Under the pieces are notes generated by a model, which did no database searches, had not been told where the DNA came from, and saw only the letters and a program-made list of their open reading frames with translations. The position numbers were made by a program, and so were the translations under genes. This document shows, in pieces, positions 55,551 to 64,000 of a stretch of 64,000 bases of DNA. Every line of letters begins with the position of its first letter. Position 1 is the stretch's first letter. Origin of the DNA: Hyphomonas sp. CY54-11-8 (GTDB taxonomy: Bacteria; Pseudomonadota; Alphaproteobacteria; Caulobacterales; Hyphomonadaceae); contig NZ_AWFD01000034.1 of the NCBI RefSeq assembly GCF_000682735.1, positions 1 through 64,000 of the forward strand. The letters run 5' to 3'.

Positions 55551-55754
55551 ATGCCCTCCAAGCGCGATGTATTCGACCCACCGGAAGTCGTGATGGTCAC
55601 AAGTCACAAGGTCTCCTGCAATGGCGGCGGCGGCGCGCTCGGTCATCCGCGCGTCTGGTACGAGATGGGCGATGAGGACTTTGTCGAGTGCAAATACTGC
55701 GACCGCCGCTTCGTCCTGATTGGCGGCAAGGAAGATCCCGGCCGGGGTCGCTGA
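55551..55754 (+). CDS. Small CHCC-type zinc-finger protein
   Basis: 67 residues. Zinc ligands in CNGGGGALGHPRVW ... ECKYCDRRFVL (Cys, His, Cys, Cys), the zf-CHCC fold of mitochondrial complex I subunit NDUFS6 and its bacterial relatives. Its function in bacteria is not settled; a role in complex I assembly is possible by homology. It stands alone, 28 bp ahead of the monooxygenase gene. Confidence 0.85.
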   Translation: MPSKRDVFDPPEVVMVTSHKVSCNGGGGALGHPRVWYEMGDEDFVECKYCDRRFVLIGGKEDPGRGR

Positions 55755-55782
55755 TTCTCCCTGAACACGGAGCCGGCTGATC

Positions 55783-56967
55783 ATGCACGTTCTTGTCGTC
55801 GGTGGTGGAATCGGGGGGCTGACAGCCGCCCTTGCGCTTGAGAAGCGGGGCCACACCGTCACGGTCACGGAACAGTCCGGCGTGATCAGCGAAGTCGGCG
55901 CAGGCCTGCAGCTCAGCCCCAATGCCATGAAAGTGCTGAACGCCCTGGGCGTCGGCGCACGGGTGATGACGGATGCGTTCCGACCGCAGGCCGCAGAAAT
56001 GCGCTGGGGGCGCAGTGGCGCAAAAATCTTTTCGATCCCGCTGCGCAAGGCCGCTACGAACCGTTGGGGCGCCGAATATATTCACGTTCACCGGGCTGAC
56101 CTGATCGAAGCCCTGCGCGCGGAACTGGTTGCGCGGGCGCCGGAAGCGCTGATCCTCGGGCAGCGGCTGGAGCGCTACGAGAACCGGGGCAACAAGGTTG
56201 CTGCCTATTTCACCGGCGGCGCTGTCATTGAAGCGGACCTGCTTGTTGGTGCTGACGGCATCCATTCGGCTGTGCGTGACCAGATGCTGGGGCCGGACAA
56301 GCCGGAATTCACCGGCTGTGTCGCCTGGCGGGCCACGGCGCCTGTAACCGCGCTCGGCGATCATGCCCCGCCGCCGACAGCAAGCGTCTGGGCCGGCCCG
56401 CGGCGGCATGCGGTGACCTATTTGCTGCGCCGGGGCAGTCTCGCCAACTTCGTCGGCGTGGTGGAACACAAGACGCCCGGCGACGAATCCTGGACCGCGA
56501 AGGGCGCAAAGGAACAGGCGCTGGAGGATTTCAAACGCTGGCACCCCTCCGTCACGGCGATCATTGAAGCCGCTGACTCCATGAACCGCTGGGCCCTTTA
56601 TGGGCGCAAGCCACTGCCCAAGTGGAGCGATGGCCGGGTCACTTTGCTGGGAGATGCCTGCCACCCGATGTTGCCCTTCCTGGCACAGGGTGCGGCGATG
56701 GCCATCGAAGATGCCTGGGCACTCGCCGCATGCCTTGCGGCTGAAGACGATGTTTCGGCTGCCCTCGCGGCCTATGAGGCCCGGCGCAAGCCGCGTGTCA
56801 CTCGGGTTCAGGAAGGGGCGCGCGCCAATTCCAAGCTCTATCACCGCGGAAATCCGATCACGCGGCTCGGCTCGTATGTCCCGATGGCCATGGCGGCTCG
56901 CGCCGCGCCCGAGTTTGTCCGGTCGCGCCTCGACTGGATCTACTCTTACGACGAAACCTCTCTTTAG
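55783..56967 (+). CDS. FAD-dependent aromatic monooxygenase (salicylate hydroxylase-like)
   Basis: 394 residues. FAD-binding motifs GGGIGGLTAALALEKRG, DG motif GADGIHSAVRD and GD motif LLGDACHPMLPFLAQGA, as in group A flavoprotein monooxygenases. Closest in pattern to salicylate/3-hydroxybenzoate hydroxylases, but the substrate cannot be read. It follows the CHCC zinc-finger gene closely and precedes sdaA by 77 bp. Confidence 0.85.
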   Translation: MHVLVVGGGIGGLTAALALEKRGHTVTVTEQSGVISEVGAGLQLSPNAMKVLNALGVGARVMTDAFRPQAAEMRWGRSGAKIFSIPLRKAATNRWGAEYIHVHRADLIEALRAELVARAPEALILGQRLERYENRGNKVAAYFTGGAVIEADLLVGADGIHSAVRDQMLGPDKPEFTGCVAWRATAPVTALGDHAPPPTASVWAGPRRHAVTYLLRRGSLANFVGVVEHKTPGDESWTAKGAKEQALEDFKRWHPSVTAIIEAADSMNRWALYGRKPLPKWSDGRVTLLGDACHPMLPFLAQGAAMAIEDAWALAACLAAEDDVSAALAAYEARRKPRVTRVQEGARANSKLYHRGNPITRLGSYVPMAMAARAAPEFVRSRLDWIYSYDETSL

Positions 56968-57044
56968 ATTTTCAACGGTTATCCTTGCCCCGGAAGTGAC
57001 CTGAAGGCAGGAAGGTCGACCCTGCGCAATCGAACCGGTGAAAA

Positions 57045-58415
57045 ATGCTTTCCATTCTAGACCTTTTCCGCGTCGGAATTGGCCCTTCCAGCTCCCACAC
57101 GGTCGGCCCGATCCGGATCGCGAACCGGTTTCTGGCAAACCTTGCCGAAGGAATCGGGTCTGTCGCGCGGATCGAAGTCGAACTGCAGGGCTCCCTCGCG
57201 CTGACTGGGGCAGGGCATGCGACGCCCAAAGCGGTCATGCTGGGCCTGTTGGGCTTCGAACCGGAAACGCTGGACCCTGACGCCGCCGACCGGGATGTCG
57301 CCGCGCTGGAAACCGCCCGCGAGTTGCCTCTGCCGGATGGGCGCACCATCGCCTTCAATCCCAAGACAGACATTGTGTTTGCCTACGACGTTCTGCCGGC
57401 GCTCCATCCGAACGGCATGCGCTTGCGCGCTTTCGCGAGCGGCGGCGACGTCCTGACGGACGATACCTGGTACTCCACCGGCGGCGGCTTCATCGCGACC
57501 GAACGCCAGTTGCAGCGGCCGGTGGAGGACGACATTCTTCCGGTCGGTCCTTCCGTACCGCATCCCTTCGGTTCGGCAGCGGAGCTGCTGGCGCTCTGCG
57601 TCGATCACCAGTCGGACATCGCCGGCATCATTCTCAGCAACGAAGACGCGATGCGCGCGCGCGCCGATACCGACGCCGCCCTCGACCGCATCGCGGATGT
57701 CATGCTCTCCTGCGTCGCACGAGGGCTTGCGCGGGAAGGCACTCTGCCGGGCGGGCTGAATGTGCGCCGCCGGGCGCCGGGCTTATGGAAGAAACTGCAG
57801 GATGCTCCGCAATCGAACGAACGCGAGCAACTCTTCGATTGGCTGAATGTCTATGCCATGGCGGTGAATGAGGAGAATGCGAGCGGCGGGCAGGTTGTCA
57901 CTGCGCCGACCAATGGTGCCGCCGGGATCATCCCGGCTGTCATCCGTCACTATTGCGCCGACGCAGAGGATAAGAGCGAGCGCCTTCACCGCTTTCTGCT
58001 CACAGCAGGGGGGATCGGCCTGCTCTACAAACAGCGGGCGTCGATCTCTGGCGCAGAGATGGGATGCCAGGGCGAAGTGGGCGTTGCGTGTTCCATGGCT
58101 GCGGCAGGGCTGGCCGCTGTCTGGGGCGCGAACCCTCAACAGGTTTGCAACGCGGCAGAGATCGCGATGGAGCATAATCTGGGCCTGACATGTGATCCGG
58201 TCGGCGGCCTCGTCCAGATCCCCTGTATCGAGCGCAACGCCATCGGCGCCGTGAAGGCTGCCAATGCCGCGCGCCTGGCGTTACACTCCGTAGATCAGGC
58301 GCGCGTATCGCTTGATCAGGTGATCGAGACCATGCGCCAGACCGGCATGGACATGTCCTCCAAATACAAGGAAACATCACAGGGCGGTCTCGCCGTGAAC
58401 GTAATCGAATGTTGA
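57045..58415 (+). CDS. sdaA: L-serine dehydratase (iron-sulfur type)
   Basis: 456 residues. N-terminal [18 protein letters not shown] motif, then the catalytic domain with [14 protein letters not shown] and Fe-S cysteines in [15 protein letters not shown] and [15 protein letters not shown]. Single-chain SdaA/SdaB type, deaminating serine to pyruvate. The start is ATG 57045 preceded by a weak GGTGAAAA. Confidence 0.95.
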   Translation: MLSILDLFRVGIGPSSSHTVGPIRIANRFLANLAEGIGSVARIEVELQGSLALTGAGHATPKAVMLGLLGFEPETLDPDAADRDVAALETARELPLPDGRTIAFNPKTDIVFAYDVLPALHPNGMRLRAFASGGDVLTDDTWYSTGGGFIATERQLQRPVEDDILPVGPSVPHPFGSAAELLALCVDHQSDIAGIILSNEDAMRARADTDAALDRIADVMLSCVARGLAREGTLPGGLNVRRRAPGLWKKLQDAPQSNEREQLFDWLNVYAMAVNEENASGGQVVTAPTNGAAGIIPAVIRHYCADAEDKSERLHRFLLTAGGIGLLYKQRASISGAEMGCQGEVGVACSMAAAGLAAVWGANPQQVCNAAEIAMEHNLGLTCDPVGGLVQIPCIERNAIGAVKAANAARLALHSVDQARVSLDQVIETMRQTGMDMSSKYKETSQGGLAVNVIEC

Positions 58416-58462
58416 GCGTTCTGTCCTAGAGTAGATTGCATCGAAATCTCCGGGAGCGGCGC

Positions 58463-59062
58463 ATGGCCACCGTCAATAATCTGTCCTCGCTGCTGCACAG
58501 CCTGGAAGCCAATACCGAAGGTGATACGGTCACCGTGCGCGCCATGCTGAATGCTGTGGGGCGGCGCTCCTACGGGCCGATTCTATTGTTGCTGGGCTTT
58601 CTTGCGCTCAGCCCGCTTACCATTATCCCGGGCGCGACCTGGCTGGTCGGCATCATCACGCTCCTGATTGCGGGCCAGATCCTGATCGGGCGGCCGTTTC
58701 CATGGGTTCCGTCGCGTTTCCTGAAAATCGAATTCCCGCGTGAGGCGCTGTTGCAGGGCATCAAACTGGCTGACCCTTATGTCTGTCAGGTCGACCGTTT
58801 CCTGAAACCACGGCTCGCTTTCCTGACCTCTCCATTGTTTGCGCCTTTCGTCGCGCTGATTTGCATCGCGGCCGCCATCCTGACGATTCCATTGGGATTG
58901 GTACCGTTCGGGCCGGTGCTGCCGGGGCTTACCGTGTTCCTCTTTGGCCTTGCATTGACGGCGCGCGATGGCTTCGTCCTGATCCTCGCTGCGCTGGGGT
59001 TGGCCGGGGCGTGCTGGTTACTTTTCCGCCTTTGGGCGCGGATTTCCGGCGCGTTCGCTTGA
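58463..59062 (+). CDS. ExoD-family membrane protein
   Basis: 199 residues, mostly hydrophobic: segments at about 40-55, 60-80, 125-150, 150-175 and 175-195. The SYGPILLLLGFLALSPLTIIPG stretch is characteristic of ExoD, linked in rhizobia to exopolysaccharide production and alkali tolerance. Its molecular role is unknown. ATG 58463 has GGAG eight bases before it; the frame is open nine codons further upstream. Confidence 0.8.
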   Translation: MATVNNLSSLLHSLEANTEGDTVTVRAMLNAVGRRSYGPILLLLGFLALSPLTIIPGATWLVGIITLLIAGQILIGRPFPWVPSRFLKIEFPREALLQGIKLADPYVCQVDRFLKPRLAFLTSPLFAPFVALICIAAAILTIPLGLVPFGPVLPGLTVFLFGLALTARDGFVLILAALGLAGACWLLFRLWARISGAFA

Positions 59063-59098
59063 CGCCGGGTACGGCCTTTTTGACTTGAGATGGCTGGG

Positions 59099-59118
59099 TT
59101 ACGCTTGCGCAAACGTAA
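59099..59118 (+). promoter_or_regulatory. 20-bp near-perfect palindrome upstream of the mpaB-like operon
   Basis: TTACG ... CGTAA arms around an inner perfect TTGCGCAA; 18 of 20 bases are symmetric. It ends 12 bp before the oxygenase start codon and just before its SD (GAGGA). Likely operator for the five-gene catabolic operon; TTACG/CGTAA half sites recall operators of fatty-acid and branched-chain acid catabolism regulators. Confidence 0.6.
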
Positions 59119-59130
59119 GGCGAGGAACCC

Positions 59131-60048
59131 ATGTCAGAGATCAAATCCTATCTCGGCTGGAAGGTGGATTACCTGAATCCGTCCGGTGAGCCGGCTTTTG
59201 CCGGGCCGGACTCCGTTTCCTGGCAGGTCTTCAAGAATCCGGTCGCGCTCGCCATCGGCGGCGTGGCGGCGGTGCTGCTGGAGTTCGCAGACGCGCGCAT
59301 CCGCTCCGGCGTCTGGGATCATTCCGTTTTCAAGACCGATCCGATCGGCCGGTCGAAGCGCACAGGGGTTGCGGCCATGGTCGGCGTCTATGGTCCGCAA
59401 AATGCGGCCCGCCGCGTCATTCAGGGCGTAACCAACATGCACGCCCGTGTCGAAGGGCAGACACCATCCGGAGAGTCTTACAAGGCTCTCGATGTCGAAC
59501 TGCTCGACTGGGTCAGCGCCACGGCCAGCTTCGGCTTCCTGACGGCCTATGACCGCTTCGTGAAGCCGGTTTCCGATGCCGACAAGAAGCGCTTCTTCGA
59601 GGAGGGCGTACCGGTGGCGCGGCTCTACGGTGTGCAGAACCCGATCCGTTCCCTGGAAGACTTCGACGCGATGATGCAGACGCTGCTGCCGCGCTTTGAG
59701 CCGCATCCGATCAATACAGAATTCCTGGACATCATGTGCTCTGGCCGCGCGGCGCCGGGCGTACCCAAAGGCCTGCAGAGCGCGCTTGTCCATGCCGCCG
59801 TGGCAATCCTGCCGCCAGCCGTCCGTGAACGGTTGGAACTCGGCCCCGAATACGACCTTCACTGGAAAGGCGAAATGACGGTGAAGCTGATGGCGAAGAC
59901 CGCCGAGCGGATCCCCGACCCGTCTTCTCCCGCCGCCCATGCCAGCGAACGCCTCGGCTTGCCGCGATCGTTCCTGTGGAAAAGCGATGCCGAGCGCGCC
60001 CGCCTCCTTGAGGCCGCCGCGCACCAGGCGTCTGTCCCAGCAGAATAG
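59131..60048 (+). CDS. MpaB-like oxygenase-family protein (DUF2236)
   Basis: 305 residues with the DUF2236/MpaB pattern: FKNPVALAIGGVAAVLLEFADARIRSGVW near the N-terminus, then a long alpha-helical body. Relatives include latex-clearing protein and MpaB, heme enzymes that cleave or hydroxylate long lipids; whether this one binds heme is not shown. First gene of a five-gene operon with a palindromic operator candidate. Confidence 0.78.
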   Translation: MSEIKSYLGWKVDYLNPSGEPAFAGPDSVSWQVFKNPVALAIGGVAAVLLEFADARIRSGVWDHSVFKTDPIGRSKRTGVAAMVGVYGPQNAARRVIQGVTNMHARVEGQTPSGESYKALDVELLDWVSATASFGFLTAYDRFVKPVSDADKKRFFEEGVPVARLYGVQNPIRSLEDFDAMMQTLLPRFEPHPINTEFLDIMCSGRAAPGVPKGLQSALVHAAVAILPPAVRERLELGPEYDLHWKGEMTVKLMAKTAERIPDPSSPAAHASERLGLPRSFLWKSDAERARLLEAAAHQASVPAE

Positions 60049-60060
60049 GTTGAGTAACTG

Positions 60061-61269
60061 ATGGATCTTGCCTTCAAGCCCGATGAGGAAGCCTTCCGAG
60101 AAGAAGTGCGGGATTTCCTTGCTGACAATCTGACTGAAGACCTCCGCCGCTATGCCTCGCGCATGACCAGCGTCTATGCCGAGAAGGAGATCGGCCTCGC
60201 CTGGCAGAAAATCCTTGTCGAACAGGGTTGGGCAGCGCCGTCCTGGCCGGTGGAATATGGCGGCTGCGACTGGAACCTCGCGCAACACTACATCTTCGAT
60301 ATCGAAATGGCGCATGCTGGCGCGCCGCCACTGTCTCCGATGGGGATCGGCATGTGCGGCCCGGCCCTGATCGGCCATGGGTCGAAGGCGCAGAAGGATT
60401 ACTATTTGCCCCGCATCCTGTCGGGTGAGGATTTCTGGTGCCAGGGCTATTCGGAACCGCACGCCGGCTCAGACCTTGCTGCGCTGACCATGTCTGCGGT
60501 CGAGGACGGTGACGACTTCATTTGCAATGGCCAGAAGATCTGGACCACGCACGGCCACGTCGCCAACATGTGTTTCTGCCTTGTGCGGACGGATTCTTCC
60601 GGCAAGCTGCAACAGGGCATCACCTTCATCCTGATCGATATGAACTCACCTGGTGTGTGCGTCGACCCCATCGTCATGACGTCCGGCGAGCATATCCAGA
60701 ACTCGCTCTTCTTCACCGATGTCCGTGTGCCGAAGAAAAATGTCATCGGCGAAGTCAATAATGGCTGGACGGTCGCGAAATACCTTCTCGAATTCGAGCG
60801 GGGTGGGAACGCCTATGGCCCGCGCCTGATCGCCCGGCTGGAGGCGCTGCGCCGCCACGCGGCAGAGCAGGGCCTGCTGACACCGGATTTCGCCCGCAAG
60901 ATCAGCCTCGCAGAAGCAGACGCCACCGCGCTCGAAGCGGCGGAAATGCAGCTGATGGCAGAGCTTGCAGGTGGCGGCACGCCGGGGCTCAAGGGCTCGA
61001 TGATGAAGATCCGCGGCACGGAACTTAGCCAGCACATTACCGAACTCGCCATCGAACTGGCGGGTCTCTACGTGCAGCCCTTCCAGCCGCACCATACCAG
61101 CCCGGGTGGGCCGGTGACGACTGCGCCGCCATCGAATGCACCGCTGGTCGGGCCGGAGAGCGCCGTGACCGCGTCCGCGAAATATTTCAACGACCGGGCA
61201 GGTTCGATCTATGCCGGCTCCAATGAGATCCAGCGCAACATTCTCGCCAAGGGGCAGCTGCGCCTGTAG
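60061..61269 (+). CDS. Acyl-CoA dehydrogenase
   Basis: 402 residues of the ACAD family. FAD segments YSEPHAGSDLAAL and IWTTHGHVANM; C-terminal GSIYAGSNEIQRNILAK. The position that is Glu in medium-chain enzymes (YEG) is Ala (YAG) here, so the catalytic base must lie elsewhere or the enzyme needs a partner, as in some steroid and pimeloyl-type dehydrogenases. Twelve bases after the MpaB-like gene. Confidence 0.88.
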   Translation: MDLAFKPDEEAFREEVRDFLADNLTEDLRRYASRMTSVYAEKEIGLAWQKILVEQGWAAPSWPVEYGGCDWNLAQHYIFDIEMAHAGAPPLSPMGIGMCGPALIGHGSKAQKDYYLPRILSGEDFWCQGYSEPHAGSDLAALTMSAVEDGDDFICNGQKIWTTHGHVANMCFCLVRTDSSGKLQQGITFILIDMNSPGVCVDPIVMTSGEHIQNSLFFTDVRVPKKNVIGEVNNGWTVAKYLLEFERGGNAYGPRLIARLEALRRHAAEQGLLTPDFARKISLAEADATALEAAEMQLMAELAGGGTPGLKGSMMKIRGTELSQHITELAIELAGLYVQPFQPHHTSPGGPVTTAPPSNAPLVGPESAVTASAKYFNDRAGSIYAGSNEIQRNILAKGQLRL

Positions 61270-61280
61270 GACCGGACCAG

Positions 61281-63088
<1,808 letters not shown>

Positions 63089-63102
63089 GCGGAGAGGGTC
63101 AT

Positions 63103-63960
63103 ATGGCTTACGAGCAGGTGCTTCTTGAGAAGGATGGCCCTGCGGCCATCATTACCCTCAACCGTCCGGAAAAGCTGAATGCGTTCACGAACCAGCTTGG
63201 CCGGGAACTCGCCGATGCAATCCGCGCCTGTGATGCAGATGATGACGTCCGCGGCATCATCATCACGGGCGCGGGCCGGCACTTCTGCGCAGGCGCAGAC
63301 ATTTCCGATGGTGCGGATGCCTTCGACACAAAGAGCGGAACAGGCGCGAAGAATTTCGGGACAACGGAGCCCGGCAAGGACCGGGACGGGGCAGGTTTTA
63401 TCGGGGTGATGTATGCCTGTCAGAAGCCGCTGATCGCGGCGTTCAATGGCGCGGCGGTTGGCGTCGGCATCACGATGGTGCTGCCGACCGATATCAAGAT
63501 CGCGTCGGAAAAGGCGAAGTTCGGATTCGTCTTCGCCCAGCGCGGCTTGCCGCCGGAAGCGGGCAGTGCATGGTTCCTGCCGCAGCTGGTCGGCCTGCCT
63601 CAGGCGCTGCGCTGGTGCATGACAGGCAGGGTTTTCGAGGCGCAGGAGGCTCTGGAAGGCGGCCTGATCAGCGAAATCCACCCGCCGGAAGAACTGTTGC
63701 CCGCGGCCAAGCGAATCGTTGCCGAGATTGCACAGAACACGGCGCCAGTCTCCGTCGCGCTCGTGCGACAGCTGCTCTGGAGATTCGGTCCGGAGGCCGC
63801 TCCGTTCGATTTGCTGAAAGTCGATGGCCAGTTCGCTCTGACGCTCGGATCATCGCCCGACGTGAAAGAGGGCGTCACGGCTTTCCTGGAGAAGCGCCCG
63901 CCGGCGTTTCCCGGCAAGGTCTCCTCCGACATGCCGGAAGGATATCCGTGGTGGAAGTAG
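63103..63960 (+). CDS. Enoyl-CoA hydratase/isomerase family protein
   Basis: 285 residues, crotonase fold. Oxyanion segments GRHFCAGADIS (about 62-72) and FNGAAVGVGITMVLPTDIKIA (about 110-130); a likely catalytic Glu in RGLPPEAGSAWFLPQLVG. It is slightly longer than usual, with an insertion in the loop DGADAFDTKSGTGAK. Last gene of the catabolic operon within the window, 14 bp after the nitronate monooxygenase gene. Confidence 0.88.
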   Translation: MAYEQVLLEKDGPAAIITLNRPEKLNAFTNQLGRELADAIRACDADDDVRGIIITGAGRHFCAGADISDGADAFDTKSGTGAKNFGTTEPGKDRDGAGFIGVMYACQKPLIAAFNGAAVGVGITMVLPTDIKIASEKAKFGFVFAQRGLPPEAGSAWFLPQLVGLPQALRWCMTGRVFEAQEALEGGLISEIHPPEELLPAAKRIVAEIAQNTAPVSVALVRQLLWRFGPEAAPFDLLKVDGQFALTLGSSPDVKEGVTAFLEKRPPAFPGKVSSDMPEGYPWWK

Positions 63961-64000
63961 CAGAAACACAGATGAGCAGGCGCTGAAGGGCGCCTGTTCA

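Overview
The window is high-GC, densely packed bacterial DNA from a free-living alphaproteobacterium. A member of the Hyphomonadaceae (Hyphomonas or Henriciella type) is my best guess. The grounds are an alphaproteobacterial LexA box (GTTC-N7-GTTC) in front of imuA, an EF-P/EpmA/EpmB cluster, AddAB instead of RecBCD, a tsaE-amgK-murU-addB-addA-trxA block, and lipid-catabolic genes next to TonB-dependent uptake. This assignment is inference; no rRNA or other marker is present. I see no tRNA, rRNA, CRISPR array, insertion sequence or prophage. Almost every gene is intact and looks chromosomal.

Left part (1-8300): the 5' end of imuB and all of imuA (SOS mutasome, minus strand); efp facing epmA-epmB (EF-P and its beta-lysylation enzymes); a four-gene minus-strand drug-efflux operon (TetR regulator, HlyD-type lipoprotein, ABC ATPase, ABC-2 permease) with a clear palindromic operator; and a small coiled-coil XRE regulator.

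Central part (8300-27170): the most distinctive locus. A 930-residue secreted lipoprotein made of two tandem beta-helix-like halves is followed by a TonB-dependent receptor, a strong terminator, and a complete type II secretion operon gspC-D-E-F-G-H-I-J-K-L-M-N. The operon ends with an unrecognised small lipoprotein. A secreted CAP-domain protein and a minimal prepilin peptidase (gspO) follow. I propose that the lipoprotein and receptor form a surface uptake pair served by this secretion system.

27200-32300: a TetR regulator, an unknown coiled-coil lipoprotein, and, convergent with it, two translationally coupled trypsin-like proteases with DUF4384-like C-terminal domains. These are plausible cargo of the secretion system.

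32300-43900: a three-gene 2-oxoacid oxidoreductase operon of KorABC type (NAD(P)H-linked flavoprotein, gamma-alpha fusion, beta); an acyl-CoA dehydrogenase/enoyl-CoA hydratase pair divergent from an ArsR-like regulator; an NTF2-like protein; the GTPase YchF; a membrane-anchored TIR-like protein; a thioesterase; and an adrenodoxin-type ferredoxin.

43900-64000: the ferredoxin's FAD reductase; tsaE-amgK-murU-addB-addA-trxA (tRNA modification, peptidoglycan recycling, recombination repair, thioredoxin); an ABC ATPase; a CHCC zinc-finger protein; an FAD monooxygenase; L-serine dehydratase; an ExoD-like membrane protein; and a catabolic operon (MpaB-like oxygenase, acyl-CoA dehydrogenase, GST, nitronate monooxygenase, enoyl-CoA hydratase) preceded by a 20-bp near-perfect palindrome.
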